NCBI RefSeq assembly: GCF_000006405.1
Contig: NW_003211555.1
Location: 3,476 to 42,169 of the forward strand
DNA from: Perkinsus marinus ATCC 50983
Lineage: Eukaryota > Perkinsozoa > Perkinsida > Perkinsidae
DNA: 38,694 nt
Direction: 5' to 3'
Shown: piece after piece, positions 21,371 to 32,119 of the stretch
How the letters are laid out: each line of letters starts with the position of its first letter
Numbering within the stretch: the first letter of the stretch is position 1
Position numbers and translations under genes: made by a program
The notes under the pieces: generated by a model
Seen by the model: the letters and a program-made list of their open reading frames with translations, nothing else
Databases searched by the model: none
What the model was told of the DNA's origin: nothing

Positions 21371-21589
21371 TCACAAACGTACGAGATAGGAATTGCCTCG
21401 GCATGGACAGAGTGACTAACATCCCACATCGAAAACTCACTGATATTACGTTAGTAGGGGTGATTCCGTTCGGGGCCGATATGCCATACCAGAGCCGGTA
21501 GGTTTTCAAGCTCGCGTGGATGCAAAACTGAGCTAATTTAGGTATATTTCGAGTTGGTATAGCCACCTCATCCGGTGTACATGATGATG

Positions 21590-21725
21590 CTCAAGTATAT
21601 CTTGTAGTGGCATGACCGCCCCATGATGATCCTTAAGTATATCTTGGAATGGCATAGCCGCCCCATCCAGAATAAAGGATGAACCTTGAGTATATCTAGG
21701 AGTGGCATAGCCGCCCCACCCGTGA
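21590..21725 (+). repeat. Three spaced units of the 53-bp family, forward orientation
   Basis: Cores TGGCATGACCGCCCCA, TGGCATAGCCGCCCCA and TGGCATAGCCGCCCCA separated by irregular linkers. They face the opposite way from the array 230 bp upstream. Confidence 0.85.
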
Positions 21726-21756
21726 CAACGATATATGATTACAAGCTGTACGAAAA

Positions 21757-21766
21757 TCATCTACTT

Positions 21767-21845
<79 letters not shown>

Positions 21846-22104
21846 GACCCTCCACCGATCCCTTTCGAGTCCACAACAGGATACAACAGACGGCTACTAC
21901 TACTGCTACTACCTGTGCCGCGAGCATCTCTCCCCAGCCTTTAGAGCCAGCATCAGCAGTCTTATCCATCACAGTCGTCTCAACAGAAGGATCCCCCTCG
22001 GATTCTAGAGGCGATACATCACCGGCTGCTGGGCCCTGACCATCTTCTTCGGCACCATCCTCTTCCTCTTCGCGTAATGCTTTGAGGAAGTCAAGCTGTG
22101 ACAT
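21757..22104 (-). CDS. Small acidic tail-anchored membrane protein with poly-Ser end
   Basis: About 115 residues from ATG at 22102-22104. The N-terminal half is acidic (ALREEEEDGAEEDGQ), then one membrane segment (MLAAQVVAVVVAVCCILLW), a short basic stretch (TRKGSVEGRGG) and a tail of some two dozen serines ending RSR. A single membrane segment near the C-terminus fits a tail-anchored or type II topology. The serines are AGT codons from a CTA/TAG microsatellite (21767-21839), so tail length probably varies. No family recognised. An alternative upstream start in the same frame (about 22131) is possible. Confidence 0.6.
21767..21839. repeat. CTA trinucleotide microsatellite, about 24 units
   Basis: An uninterrupted run of CTA, read as AGT (Ser) on the minus strand in the small membrane protein gene. 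Confidence 0.97.
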
Positions 22105-22366
22105 TGAATGAAACAACTGGTGGGTAGACACCGTGAAATATCCCTTGGATTAACTCTCGATTGGAAAAAAATCCGACTGTTCTGCTAAAGTGTAACAAAG
22201 GTTTGCCATGCGACATAGTTATAACTAATGAATGACACACTGATATGCTACATACGACCACATCACCCCAACTCACCCCAGTTCGGCTCACCATATACGA
22301 ATGGTTTTTACTCCGACATTGCTCTCATGGTTGGGCACAGTCGCCTAGCTGTGTTGCTGCCGCAAG

Positions 22367-22466
22367 NNNNNNNNNNNNNNNNNNNNNNNNNNNNNNNNNN
22401 NNNNNNNNNNNNNNNNNNNNNNNNNNNNNNNNNNNNNNNNNNNNNNNNNNNNNNNNNNNNNNNNNN
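22367..22466. other. Assembly gap, 100 N
   Basis: Exactly 100 undefined bases, the usual placeholder for a gap of unknown size. It probably hides the 5' exons of the phosphotransferase gene on its right. Confidence 0.99.
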
Positions 22467-23639
22467 CTCCGGGATGGGTATGGGCTCTCACAGGAGTCAT
22501 GGTTCTCGCATACCAACTCTTCGACAACTTAGACGGGAAACAGGTGGAGGCTAAAGATTCATTTCCTGCCCTGAAGCCATGATTCATTTCAGGCCCGTCG
22601 CCTTGGCCTCTCCAGTGCGCTCGGGCTCGTAGTAGACCATGGTTGTGATGGTATCAACATCGTCATGAGCACCTTCTCAGCTGCTGCTCTATTCCAATTC
22701 GGAGCAGGCTTAAGGTACAATACCGTAGATAGTTCGTATCTTTCCGACTGAGTATTTTCAGAACTCTGACTGTACTCTTCATGGCTTCAACTCAGTTCTT
22801 CTTCGCAGCTTGGGATGAATACTATCGGGGTGGGTCAGCTTGTCATAAAGTCCACCGTCACATTCAAATCAGGTGAATTCATCCTCCCCTACATCAACGG
22901 TCCGAACGAAGGAGTCCTTATTCTCGCCAGTATATACCTCATGAGCTCTCAACTGGACGATCATACCACTTTCTGGCACGTACAGGAGACATTACCTTTC
23001 ATTGGAGGCCGCTTTGAACGACGTGACGTGGCATTAGCGCTGTAAGGGGATATGCTGAAGAACCTGATATAATCATATTCTAGATGCTCAATTTCTGCTA
23101 TCCCTGTAATTTTAACGCATGTTTATGGGGTTTTCCGCCACATAACCACAGCTCAACGGAAGCATAAGCAATCGGGTGAGAGAAGTTCTCTACTATGATA
23201 CAGGTGGATGTGTTCTGTTCTTCAGATTTGATAGCTAACGAGTTGCTCAATGCCTTTTCAACAGCAGCCCCTTACTGTATAGGTGTCATGCTAGCTTGCC
23301 TGTGGATGATGACCTCTAACGTTATGTCTGATCACCCACGGCTTGTCATATGGTTCATCGGTCTCCTTTTTTCCCAGATAGTGACCATCATACAGGTAAG
23401 CTGGGTTGGTTATGAGTTTGATCAACTCTCTCGGAATCTCTGAGGCATAATGGACATTGATGCTACGAGAGTCGGCTGTGCTTCCTTTAGTATCGTTCAC
23501 GGGATATGCCTTTAGGTTGCTCATGTCTGTGATGCTCCCCTCGCGCCCTATAGGTGGACCTGCATACTACCCGTCATCATCATATCATGTAGCTTTCCTC
23601 ACCATCTGGTTAGTCGGAACTCAATTCGTTGTCAGTTAA
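22467..23639 (+). CDS. Ethanolamine/choline phosphotransferase (CDP-alcohol phosphatidyltransferase), 5' end in gap
   Basis: Exons 22467-22543, 22593-22714, 22762-22829, 22873-23041, 23084-23175, 23226-23395 and 23472-23639; phases close, introns 42-50 nt except the last. The enzyme moves phosphocholine or phosphoethanolamine from its CDP form to diacylglycerol, the last step of the Kennedy pathway, in ER or Golgi membranes. Splicing of the first two exons creates the full family motif DG(x2)AR(x8)G(x3)D(x3)D, seen as DGKQARR followed by VVDHGCD. Other family marks are PGWVW before the motif, FFAAWDEYYRG, and INGPNEGVL. At least five membrane segments follow. The N-terminal quarter is missing in the gap. 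The last intron (23396-23471) has a weak acceptor, so the final 56 codons are less sure. Choline versus ethanolamine preference cannot be told. Confidence 0.9.
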
Positions 23640-23805
23640 TCGCGCCATCGGGATAGTATTACCCGATACACGGCCTCCAATCGACGAATCACCGTTGCTC
23701 GTTTGCTTGTTTATTTTTGCCTTGACGTCATGGACCTCCACAACGGCGTCGGTATTGCGAGACATAGTGAGTAGTCTTCATCTTTGTGAGTAGTCATTGC
23801 TCCCT

Positions 23806-24108
23806 TCAGTCGGAAGCGCTATCCGTACCTGTGTGGAGTGTCCCGTTGAAGGTCCAAGCGGAATGCCGGGCGAGCAACAAAGTTGCTATTGAGTGACTTG
23901 TTTTATGATTTTTTAACATGCTTCTCTGTTTAACACTTGCTATCGTGTTTGCAGTTGGGGAGTAACAGCATGGCTCGTGAGTGGCGAGCTGCAAACTAGT
24001 CTGAGGCAATCTCAACTCTGTGTTGTCAATCTGGATGACAAGGAGCAAGAAATTCACCATTTGGCGATTAGTCGACTCGAACGGATGGTTCGATAGCATT
24101 TCTGCCAT
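23806..24108 (-). CDS. Weak hypothetical frame
   Basis: ATG frame of 100 codons with no domain. A hydrophobic stretch (MVNFLLLVIQ) sits near residue 20. It is flanked by sequence with no other coding sign. Confidence 0.2.
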   Translation of the reverse strand: MAEMLSNHPFESTNRQMVNFLLLVIQIDNTELRLPQTSLQLATHEPCCYSPTANTIASVKQRSMLKNHKTSHSIATLLLARHSAWTFNGTLHTGTDSASD

Positions 24109-24381
24109 GCTGGGACGATGAATGTTTTGAACTGTTGTATAGGAAATTCCTCCATCAGAGGGCCGACAAAAGAGATAATCACTACAGGAACACGGTTAAG
24201 TGCTCACTTCACCGAGGTTGAGTATTCGGAGGAGTCGAGCACTTGAATGGGCTGCCGTTGTTACTTGATGATAGGGAATTTTAAGGATAGCTGCTCTAGT
24301 GGCTTCACCTCACGAAGCTTATAGTATGGAGTCCCCTGGAAGATCCAATACATTTCATAATTAGACTAATTATAACCATTG

Positions 24382-24426
24382 AACCATTCATTTGGTACTA
24401 ATTAAATTAGTACTAAACGAATGGTT
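24382..24426. repeat. 22-bp inverted repeat with one-base centre
   Basis: AACCATTCATTTGGTACTAA and two more bases pair with 24405-24426 with one mismatch and one G-T. Confidence 0.9.
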
Positions 24427-24763
24427 AATTTTATCTGAGTTTGTTTACTGATTCAAATTCTTAGTCTTCACCATTCGCACTGGACTTAATTGGGTGAAAA
24501 GGTGCGCCATTATCGCTCTCAACCCTCACATCTTTCATCAGATTGTTCTTCAACTTGTATTTGGTTCAACCGAAACTGTTTTGAGTGAGAAAACATCTTA
24601 TACTACCGCCTGATAAGGTTGAACTTCTACCGTTGAAGATCGTGCCACTGGAGCGAGGTAGCTCCTCACAACTACTGAAGCGATCAGAATAAATGCTCAT
24701 CCATTTTGCCGCGTTTCATGTCCGTTGCCAATCGAAAACATCTGACCGCAGTCATCCTAATAG
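24427..24763. other. No gene seen
   Basis: Only short frames; no repeat or RNA recognised. Confidence 0.4.
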
Positions 24764-25172
24764 TTAATCTCTGCAAATAGTGGATCCACCATGGCTAAGC
24801 CTATAGTTCCAGTCGCACAATATGACGATAACTTGCTGACGACAAGCATCGCCGATATCAATGCCGTCCGTCACAGGTCCACTTATGCACATAAGCTGCC
24901 GAGTCACCATCTGACACTTTTCGGTTTCGTCTGAGACACTTTCTACAAACACAACACCTGGCTCCAGGATGGCACCAAAGTAGCTCATGACAACTACATG
25001 ACTATTATCAACTTAGCAGAGACACCCGGCTTGAGTAGTACTCAAAGACCTTCAAAACCATGTCTTGCCGTTCCAAAGGGCTGTCACCGTCAGTGAGAGG
25101 CTCGATATAACGTGCCATGTACAGTGACGGAAGATCCACACAGATGAGGCGTGTGAGCTGAGAGGAAACCAT
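24764..25172 (-). CDS. Hypothetical protein, one or two exons
   Basis: Two adjacent minus-strand ATG frames, 25172-25008 (54 residues, MVSSQLTRLICVDLPSLYMA at the start) and 24988-24764 (74 residues, with an acidic VESVSDETEKCQ and Cys at several places). The first ends near a GTGTCT donor-like site and the second begins near an AG, so they may be exons of one gene, but the phase does not close with the sites I tried. No family recognised. Confidence 0.3.
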
Positions 25173-25478
25173 TGTGAAATGGACAGTGCAAAACTGATAC
25201 TACTACCTTCTACTCCATATTATACACACAGCCGAAACAGCGGCGAGGAGGAGTGGAATTAGATACGAATGGACACGGGACCAACCTGAGACAAGATACT
25301 TCCCTTCACACTACACTCAATGTTATGCATGGCATGTGCCGATATTGATGGTAGCAGTTCAAGTCGAAACAACAACTGCTATTCTACAAAGCCTAGATCA
25401 CAATGATAGTAATACAGCTACGACCCTATGACAGCGAGTCATCGTACCAGAGACTATCGAGACATAGCTAGAATCAAA

Positions 25479-25871
25479 TTACTTTCCCAGTAGCTCGGAA
25501 TTTAGAAAGTATGACTTTGTATCAAAGTCGATATGCCTATCACAACAAACTAGGATGAGTCCAAATCGAGATCTTCTTATCGTATAGGCGTCTATCCGTA
25601 TAGCGACAGCGAGCTGGAGCCGTACCGTATACCAGGAAACATTACTACTCCCCATATTACTTTCAGCCATGGAGATCCAGCATGCTATAGAGGCTACGAC
25701 CCTATCTCTCATGCCCCATGCTGATGGGGTGAACTTTGGACGCTTGCTGGGAGCTATCGCGAGATACTCCTCACGCTGCGATCGCGTCATTACTGGCAAG
25801 CACACGTAATCAGCCATGAACGATACGAATGTCACGATTAGATACCTAGAAGCATATAAAATTCGACCCAT
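25479..25871 (-). CDS. Hypothetical frame, about 130 residues
   Basis: Minus-strand frame, first ATG near 25871. Mixed hydrophobic and basic, with stretches YLIVTFVSFMADYVCLPV and FGLILVCC. No known motif; may be an exon or chance. Confidence 0.25.
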   Translation of the reverse strand: MGRILYASRYLIVTFVSFMADYVCLPVMTRSQREEYLAIAPSKRPKFTPSAWGMRDRVVASIACWISMAESNMGSSNVSWYTVRLQLAVAIRIDAYTIRRSRFGLILVCCDRHIDFDTKSYFLNSELLGK

Positions 25872-26780
25872 ATACAAACGCTATGAAAGGAAAATGCACG
25901 ACGATCTCGTCACATCGTGTTATCAGAGTGAAAATATACAACGTCACAAATCAGCATTCACAGCAAGTGTCTATTACCACAGGCCAATTAAAAGGAGATG
26001 AAGAGCGTTATACGTATAAGCTTGATAGAGATAAGCCCAAGTCGGTAGGAGGTACATAAGACAAGATAACCCCACCATCCAGTGCCGTGTCCAGTACCTA
26101 TAAAACCACAATGGGATGTACGACTAACGGAGGAGCGTCTAGGTCACAAACTGTGTGGCGCAGGACGTGTTTTATCAATCTCTAAACTCCTTGAAGCGTG
26201 ATAATCGACGACATTTGAATGTGACAACAATTTCGACGAAATTAATCAGAAAAAACGAAAAAAATCGACGAAAAAATGAAATTTGACATCAAGTTCAATA
26301 ACACTATAATTGGATGAGAATAGCAATAGATTGCACCCTGTCCTCAAAAGAAAAATTTCCGACTCGGTTTCAACATTTCCTATCACGAGTATACGAGTAC
26401 CATCACGTGATTCTCATCACTAAGGGAATAGACTTTTCACATTGTATGAGCTTCAGTGTAACTTACGGTCGACTATGACCAACTCGATTAACACCGAGGG
26501 TTAGACGGGTTATCCAAGAGGAGACTCGGTGCCGAGACGGCCACTTGTGGCGGTCGGCTCTACGACGGTAAATCCTCTTACGAAAGTTGACGGATGCTGG
26601 TAGACGATGGGAGACATCATAAGACATGAGACGAAAGTCAGAACTGTGGGATGAAATTGTGAAGACAGCGAAGACAGATTCCGTCACTAAATTCTTGTAA
26701 GACTGTCACTATTCATGCAAAATACATGAACAGCGCGTTAAAAGTAGCGCACGCCGCAGGCCTCACGTAAGCCGGGTACA
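25872..26780. other. No gene seen
   Basis: Short shadow frames only, including a basic minus frame at 26463-26687. Sequence at 26200-26300 is A-rich and low in complexity. Confidence 0.4.
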
Positions 26781-27017
26781 CTAGCCGTTGAAACCTCTAG
26801 CCTCCGAGAGCCACTGGGGCACTGTGGAGGAGGACAAGCAAGGTACACTAAGGACACTCAGGATAGTAAGCTTCTGTCGAAGTCTGCGCACGAATAGGAC
26901 ATCAATAGTCTGCTTTCGTGAGCTGGCTCCGTCTCGGTAGCTAGCATGCTCAACAACTCGTAAGTTGGACACGTGAGTCAGAGATAGCTGGTTGGTGTTG
27001 ACATGAAAGGCTTTCAT
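26781..27017 (-). CDS. Weak hypothetical frame
   Basis: Minus-strand frame of 79 codons from ATG at 27015-27017, open further upstream without ATG to 27155. Ser/Leu-rich, no domain. Confidence 0.2.
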   Translation of the reverse strand: MKAFHVNTNQLSLTHVSNLRVVEHASYRDGASSRKQTIDVLFVRRLRQKLTILSVLSVPCLSSSTVPQWLSEARGFNG

Positions 27018-27149
27018 TGAGAGCTTCGTATTCTCGTGTGGATTCTTTTCTTCTGTGGCAGTGCGGAAGAGTAGTGAAAGTTGAAAAGCTGATATGGATT
27101 CAGTACTTTCTCCAAGTTTGTAGTACTTGGCACTCTGGTAAACGAGTCC

Positions 27150-27240
27150 AATCAATATTATCAGCCTCGCTGTACCCGAACAGTCGAGCGCACTGCTTAC
27201 ACGGGAAAGGGACTAGGATCGAATCCCAAGTCCTCCACTG
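27150..27240 (+). repeat. tRNA-like relic
   Basis: AGTCGAGCGCACTGCTTACA resembles a D-arm/anticodon arm, and AGGATCGAATCCCA follows at B-box spacing. Stems are broken. It shares the B-box core with the relic at 8140-8185. Confidence 0.45.
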
Positions 27241-27422
27241 TTGCGGAAAGCTATTTGAATGTCTTTGTGATCTTCGGAGAGATCCATGTACCCGATCTTG
27301 TATATTGATTATGCCTTGTGCATTAGATCACTATTCTTGATCTCAGGTTCGTTCATTAAGACACTCTCAACTCGTGAGCAAAGTATAATACAAGCGACGC
27401 ATCAGCTGTGTGCACAAAGCTT

Positions 27423-28376
27423 TCAAATAGTGCCCGTAACCAGGGAGTGAAATTCCTAACCAAATGCATTCATGATGACCATGCGAGTCTCTACTCTTCA
27501 CCTGGGCTTGCTCAGACTGTCCTCGACTCCACTCGGTGAAAGCGTGGATGTCGAGATCAGCTTCATCAGACTTCGCGAACGCATCCTCCACGATGCGAAG
27601 AGATACAGCCTGAGATAGCTCTCTGGACGTCCGTCCCATGCAGCGTGACCACTTACTTTGGCCACGTTCCAATCCTTGGATTTGGCATATGCCAGAGTCC
27701 CCACGACCTGACGCACAATAGAGTAGCACTGAGATTCTCAGTCTGAGAATGACAGCTTACCTCAGCAAGCTCTTCCTTCGATACTCCATTGTCTCCATTT
27801 GCATCACAGATCGAAAATGTGAACTCAGACCTAATAATGAGAAGCTGCTCATGCGCGGTTGTCTTCAGCATACCGTTCAGCATCAGTAACGCCTTCAGCG
27901 TGCAACAAGAGATAGGCACCTGGGAGAGCGAATTATATGATAATTTGCTGAGCATGTCATTCCGCTTACAAAGCTCGTTATAGGATATCTTGCCGTCCTT
28001 AGGAAAATTATCAAAAAGTCCGAAAATCGCATCCATGATTTCCGCGGGGGTAGAGGGGCTGAGGCGCTGCAGCTCTTCTCGAGTTACACCTGTTGGCTAC
28101 CATTAAAATTACCGAACCGAGCAAAAGTCTACCATCACTATCCTTAGGGAGCTTGTCGAATGCAGTGGCCAAGCCAGCGAGCCCAGGGGATATATGTAGC
28201 GTTTGGCGAACTTCAAGGACTCCAGAAATAGGAGGAGCAGGAGTCCTGAAGAAATGAATCTCAAAACTAAATAACGGCGATCAGGAATGTACATGGTCGT
28301 ACCGGTATATCGCAAAGCTCCTGGGACGCCCTACTCGACGGCAAAGGGTAGTGTTCAGAAGACGGCTGATAATCAT
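27423..28376 (-). CDS. EF-hand calcium-binding protein, calcineurin-B-like layout, possible mitochondrial presequence
   Basis: Minus-strand exons 28376-28303, 28245-28118, 28089-27761, 27707-27657, 27609-27502 and 27455-27423; phases close, 240 residues. Four EF-hand-like segments follow each other: AFDKLPKDSDGRL (about 55-70), LFDNFPKDGKISYNEL (about 92-107), a canonical loop DANGDNGVSKEE (163-174), and AFAKSDEADLDIHAFTEW near the C-terminus. Only the third has every calcium ligand; the others are degenerate or shifted. The first 28 residues are rich in Arg with no acidic residue (SRLLNTTLCRRVGRPRSF), as in mitochondrial presequences. Role is probably a calcium sensor. The second intron, 28090-28117, is only 28 nt and is the weakest junction. 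A GTGCCT-to-AAG stretch of 27 nt in exon 3 could be a further optional intron. Confidence 0.8.
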
Positions 28377-28467
28377 GTCACCAGAACTACTCTGATAATG
28401 AGCATCCACATATGAGTAACAACATAACAACGTTAAGGAATGTGAAAATCAGCGATATTAAGGCTCG

Positions 28468-28833
28468 CTAGATGTAGCCGAGCCTTTTAGCGATCAAACA
28501 GAGTAATATTATAATGGAGATAGCTAAAGTAATCAACTTATGTTCTTCTGTGTACGAGCTGAGGACAGTCTTCCGCAATATGAACCAAAACACTATGATG
28601 ACTACGAGGACACCTTGATACGATTCATTCACTATGGACCGACGGGTAGGAGGCGACCGTGGGGATGATCGTCTTGGGGCATCGGCTTTGCTGCTGCGCA
28701 TCGTGAAACAAACTACTGGTAGAATCATCTCCTGGACTTCGGTAAGCACAACAACAGCAGTGAGTATAGAAGCATCCGAACTTGATGTGTTAAGGAAACG
28801 CATGGGCATAGTCAGCATGAACGGTGAACCCAT
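28468..28833 (-). CDS. Small two-transmembrane protein
   Basis: Uninterrupted ATG frame of 121 residues (a shorter product of 77 could start at 28699-28701). The middle is basic and Ser/Pro-rich (RRSSPRSPPTRRS), followed by two membrane segments, GVLVVIIVFWFIL and LITLAISIIILLCLIA, separated by a short charged loop. The end is KRLGYI. The hairpin of two segments near the C-terminus suggests an endomembrane protein. No family recognised. It lies 91 bp upstream of the EF-hand gene on the same strand. Confidence 0.55.
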   Translation of the reverse strand: MGSPFMLTMPMRFLNTSSSDASILTAVVVLTEVQEMILPVVCFTMRSSKADAPRRSSPRSPPTRRSIVNESYQGVLVVIIVFWFILRKTVLSSYTEEHKLITLAISIIILLCLIAKRLGYI

Positions 28834-29470
28834 AGCATGACCATGATAGTTAACTATGCATGAACAAGTGTTATACCCGATAGATCTTCAACAAACACAG
28901 CTGCCCTTCTACATCGACGGCAGGATACATGCAGACATGAGTCAATGTCATTGACAGGCAATCACACCTGAGATGATATGCGACACAGAACGTCATTGAG
29001 TGAGACGATGAGCTCAGCGCAATGCTTATGTCCCAGATAAAGAGAGGCTAAAGTTATAATTCCGTGAAGATATCAAAGCACATGTCTGGCATTAATAGCA
29101 ACATCACAGACTGTTTCGGAAGACACTCTGAGATGAGGGTTTTTTTCACCACCAACAGCGTTGTGATGGAGAAACTCCCAAGAAAAGAAAAACGAAAAAC
29201 GTAACCTAAAAAGTAACGACTCATAACATGTACATTTCAAATTCATGAATCAGTCCGACAACGCTGGAGTCAAAATTATGAAAACGTGCACACCGAGTGA
29301 ATACGTAGTCACTACAAACACGTAGTAATCGCAGCGCATACGTAGTACGTATGCACGAGCATACCTGTATGATAGTCACCCGAGTTCTGAGATCGAAGAT
29401 GCTGTATTCCAATAAACTATGAATATTGGACCGTCGATGGTAAGTTGTTCACCCCAATCTGGTTAGGATC
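28834..29470. other. No gene seen; small palindrome inside
   Basis: No coding signal. A 9-bp perfect palindrome (GCATACGTA, one G, TACGTATGC) lies at 29336-29354 among repeated TACGTAGT words. Confidence 0.5.
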
Positions 29471-29616
29471 CAATCAGGTTGGTGTCAACAACTTAATCGC
29501 TCGATCATTAACTCGACAAGTTTTCATTTGATAATCTTTGTTATCTGCACAACGGGTGGAACATGAGAGAGAACAACCGTGTTGGTAGGAAGAGGTTCCC
29601 ATAGAAGTGCTTGCTT

Positions 29617-31511
29617 CTACCACTGCAGGAGGCGTCTGATACTTCTACGCAGTTTGCTTTTATTCCTCTTTGTTGCCAGCGGGGATTGGCAAAGCGATCG
29701 GATAAACACAGAATTAGGACTCGTCAGGTCTGGCGTCGGCATCTCATTAATGATAGAGAGTCCCTTATACACCCAGCGTAACACGTGCAATACATCCTGT
29801 ATAGTTCTATTGTCATCTTCTTCGAGAGCGAACTCCAAGGAGTTCACCGACTTCAACAAGGAAAAACCTTCCCAGTGAGCTGGAATTGCCCTGATTTTGC
29901 AAAGAGGAAAAATTTAGGCAGGCGCATGGACGATGATCTTTATTACGCATCATCCTCAAATTCCTCAAATTTGCCCGTCCCGGGACAGGAGAGAGTCTTG
30001 ATCCTCAAACGTCCATGCTTGATAATGAAAGCCGCATAGTAGCCGTCGTGCGCGACCTTGAAGACATCCATCTTCTCACGACCCAAGACCTGAGATCACA
30101 CCGGAGCTACCATAGAGCCGGGCAAAACTTGGAAAAAAAACAATGCTTCTGTCCATTTGCTCAAACGCTTGATCATCCACCCAGGATGCAGTTGCGAAGA
30201 CCTCATTCAAGAACGTATGATCTTCACGGAAGAGCTCACGGACTTCCGAGGTGACAAAGGAGAGAATGAGTCTTGATTGATGAAATGAACCAAGACCCAC
30301 AAGTCCTGACTATCTCCCCCAGCTACCGTTAAAGACCCATGAGGTCCTCGATAACGTGGCCAGTATGGCGCATTCGGAGAGGTTTCCTGATCGCTAATCG
30401 TGTTATCCTCGGCCTTCCATCGGATACTACCGTGACCACAACCCTAGTTGAGCTAGCTCCGACCTCTTCGTGATGGAATTCTAGTCTCATGAATGGTGTG
30501 CCCTACTTTGCAAATCTAGACTCTACTGTGGAGATGAGGAATGACGCTCACCTTCGAAAGATAAACCTCTCGGTTGTTCGCAACAGGATTTTCCATCATC
30601 TCGCATAGGGCCTCAACAATGTGTGGGAACAGATATGCACCACCTTCGTGAGACAATTTTGTCATGTTCCCACTGGTGCTTTTAAAGAGCGCTATCAAGG
30701 ATCCCGTGAACGTAGCTCTGTTTTTGATCTGATAGACTCTACAGGGCTCTATCACATAGAGTCCTCCCTTGCCATGCTCTTCGTGAGAGTTGGTGGATGC
30801 CATGAGGAACCACCTGAATATTGTTCAATGAACTAAGGAGCATCATCCCAATGGTCGGAGCATCATGATTCAGGGAGAGGGAACAACAGGTACTCACTCG
30901 AGACCATCAGGGAAGATATAACCAATGGGAGACTGAGTAGTGCTGGGGCATCTCAACTCCTCAAGTGTGAGGTATCCATTAGCGACTGGCTCGGAGAATC
31001 GTACGAAGTACTCATCCTTTTCGTAGACGTAGGGTAATGCGCCCTGCAAGGAAGTGCAATCTCAATCCAGTGATTCAAATGAGTGATCAAAGTATTCGAA
31101 CTTAAAAGCTGGAACTGTTTAGACGAGCCTCTTTTTCACGAGCGCTATTGAACAACGGCGGTTCCTGTTCACATAGATTCAACACCGACAAGCGAATGTC
31201 TCTATGCTATGGATATTCAGTAACAGCTCTCTCGTCACCCACTGTGAGTTGCAATAGGGACTATGTTATACAAGTTACATCGCAATCGTCGAACGCTCCT
31301 TCTGACCGCCACAGATCAGCCGAGCTATCATCCAACTCTTCTGCAGCGAGTAACGGTACCGTGGCCTTCTCAATCTGAGGGAAGGATTTCATCGAACTTC
31401 GTCTGCATCAATATCCAAGGGTCATGGACGGCGACTTACGCTCATCATCTTTAGGCAGTTGACACCAGCCATCAGAACAGCGGTGGAGATCACAAACCGA
31501 TAAGACAACAT
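29617..31511 (-). CDS. Gene A: secreted protein of unknown family, 8 exons
   Basis: Minus-strand exons 31511-31440, 31374-31279, 31043-30898, 30813-30552, 30502-30337, 30305-30142, 30089-29947 and 29890-29617; phases close, 440 residues. The start gives a clear signal peptide (MLSYRFVISTAVLMAGVNC), so the product enters the secretory path. No further membrane segment is obvious. The mature part mixes acidic segments (AAEELDDSSADLW, GKFEEFEDDA) with a basic C-terminus (ATKRNKSKLRRSIRR). I recognise no domain. The exon 7/8 junction is supported by a truncated relative at 35.6-35.85 kb that keeps both splice sites. The 235-nt intron 31044-31278 may hide a small exon, and the 31-nt intron 30306-30336 is short. 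Partial copies lie at 31.9 and 35.6 kb. Confidence 0.75.
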
Positions 31512-31934
31512 TAGAAAAGCAAAAAGACTCGTGTAACGACTGACTCGATGCATACATAGTTAAAGGCGCTCCATTTGAGCGACAAGGGAATTCGTTCATA
31601 CGCTCTGTGCAGTTATTTTGGGCACGGAATTCCTTCGTGCATAGCAGGTTCGTCCGCCCTCAATTCACAAGAGCGTAATAAGCTCTGTGTATCATGCGGG
31701 TAAATGACGGAGTTCAATGGGTTGGGCAACGTTCTGATTGAAACTCAATCAGGTTGGTGTCAACATCTCAATCGCTCAATCATTTAACTTGATATTAGGG
31801 CGAGCAGAAAGAGACAAACACGACAAGTTTTAATTTGACATTTGCTATCTGCACAACGGGTGGAACATGAGAGAGAACAACCCTGTATACCCTGGACTTA
31901 TCACCTTAGGTCATTCAGATTTCTCGTCCAGCGT

Positions 31935-32112
31935 CGGCATACCATAAAAAAAGTAGAGTCCTTTATACACCCAGGGTAACAAATGTAATGCATCTTCCAC
32001 GGTTCTATTGTCATCTTCTTCGAAGGCGAACTCGAAGGGATTCACAGACTCCAATAGACAAACACCTTCCCAGTGAGCTGGAGTTGCTCTGACTTTGAAG
32101 AGGAGGAAATTT
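31935..32112 (-). pseudogene. Gene A last-exon fragment in unit 1
   Basis: Minus-strand translation matches gene A exon 8 (ATPAHWEG, EEDDNRTVEDALHLL, WVYKGL) and part of the preceding intron, then stops abruptly at the minisatellite side. No upstream exons are present, so it is a non-functional 3' fragment. Confidence 0.8.
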
Positions 32113-32119
32113 AAGGCTT

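Noticed and set aside
21686-21944. Frames with long Leu or Tyr runs
   Set aside because: They are the CTA microsatellite read in the wrong strand or phase; only the minus-strand Ser frame has normal protein around it.
22228-22587. Frames spanning the N run
   Set aside because: They exist only because N codons carry no stops; the gap length is unknown.
28109-28315. 68-codon minus frame with a Leu-rich stretch (SSGLLLLLFLESL)
   Set aside because: It overlaps the first two EF-hand gene exons in another frame; the EF-hand frame closes phase and shows DSDG.
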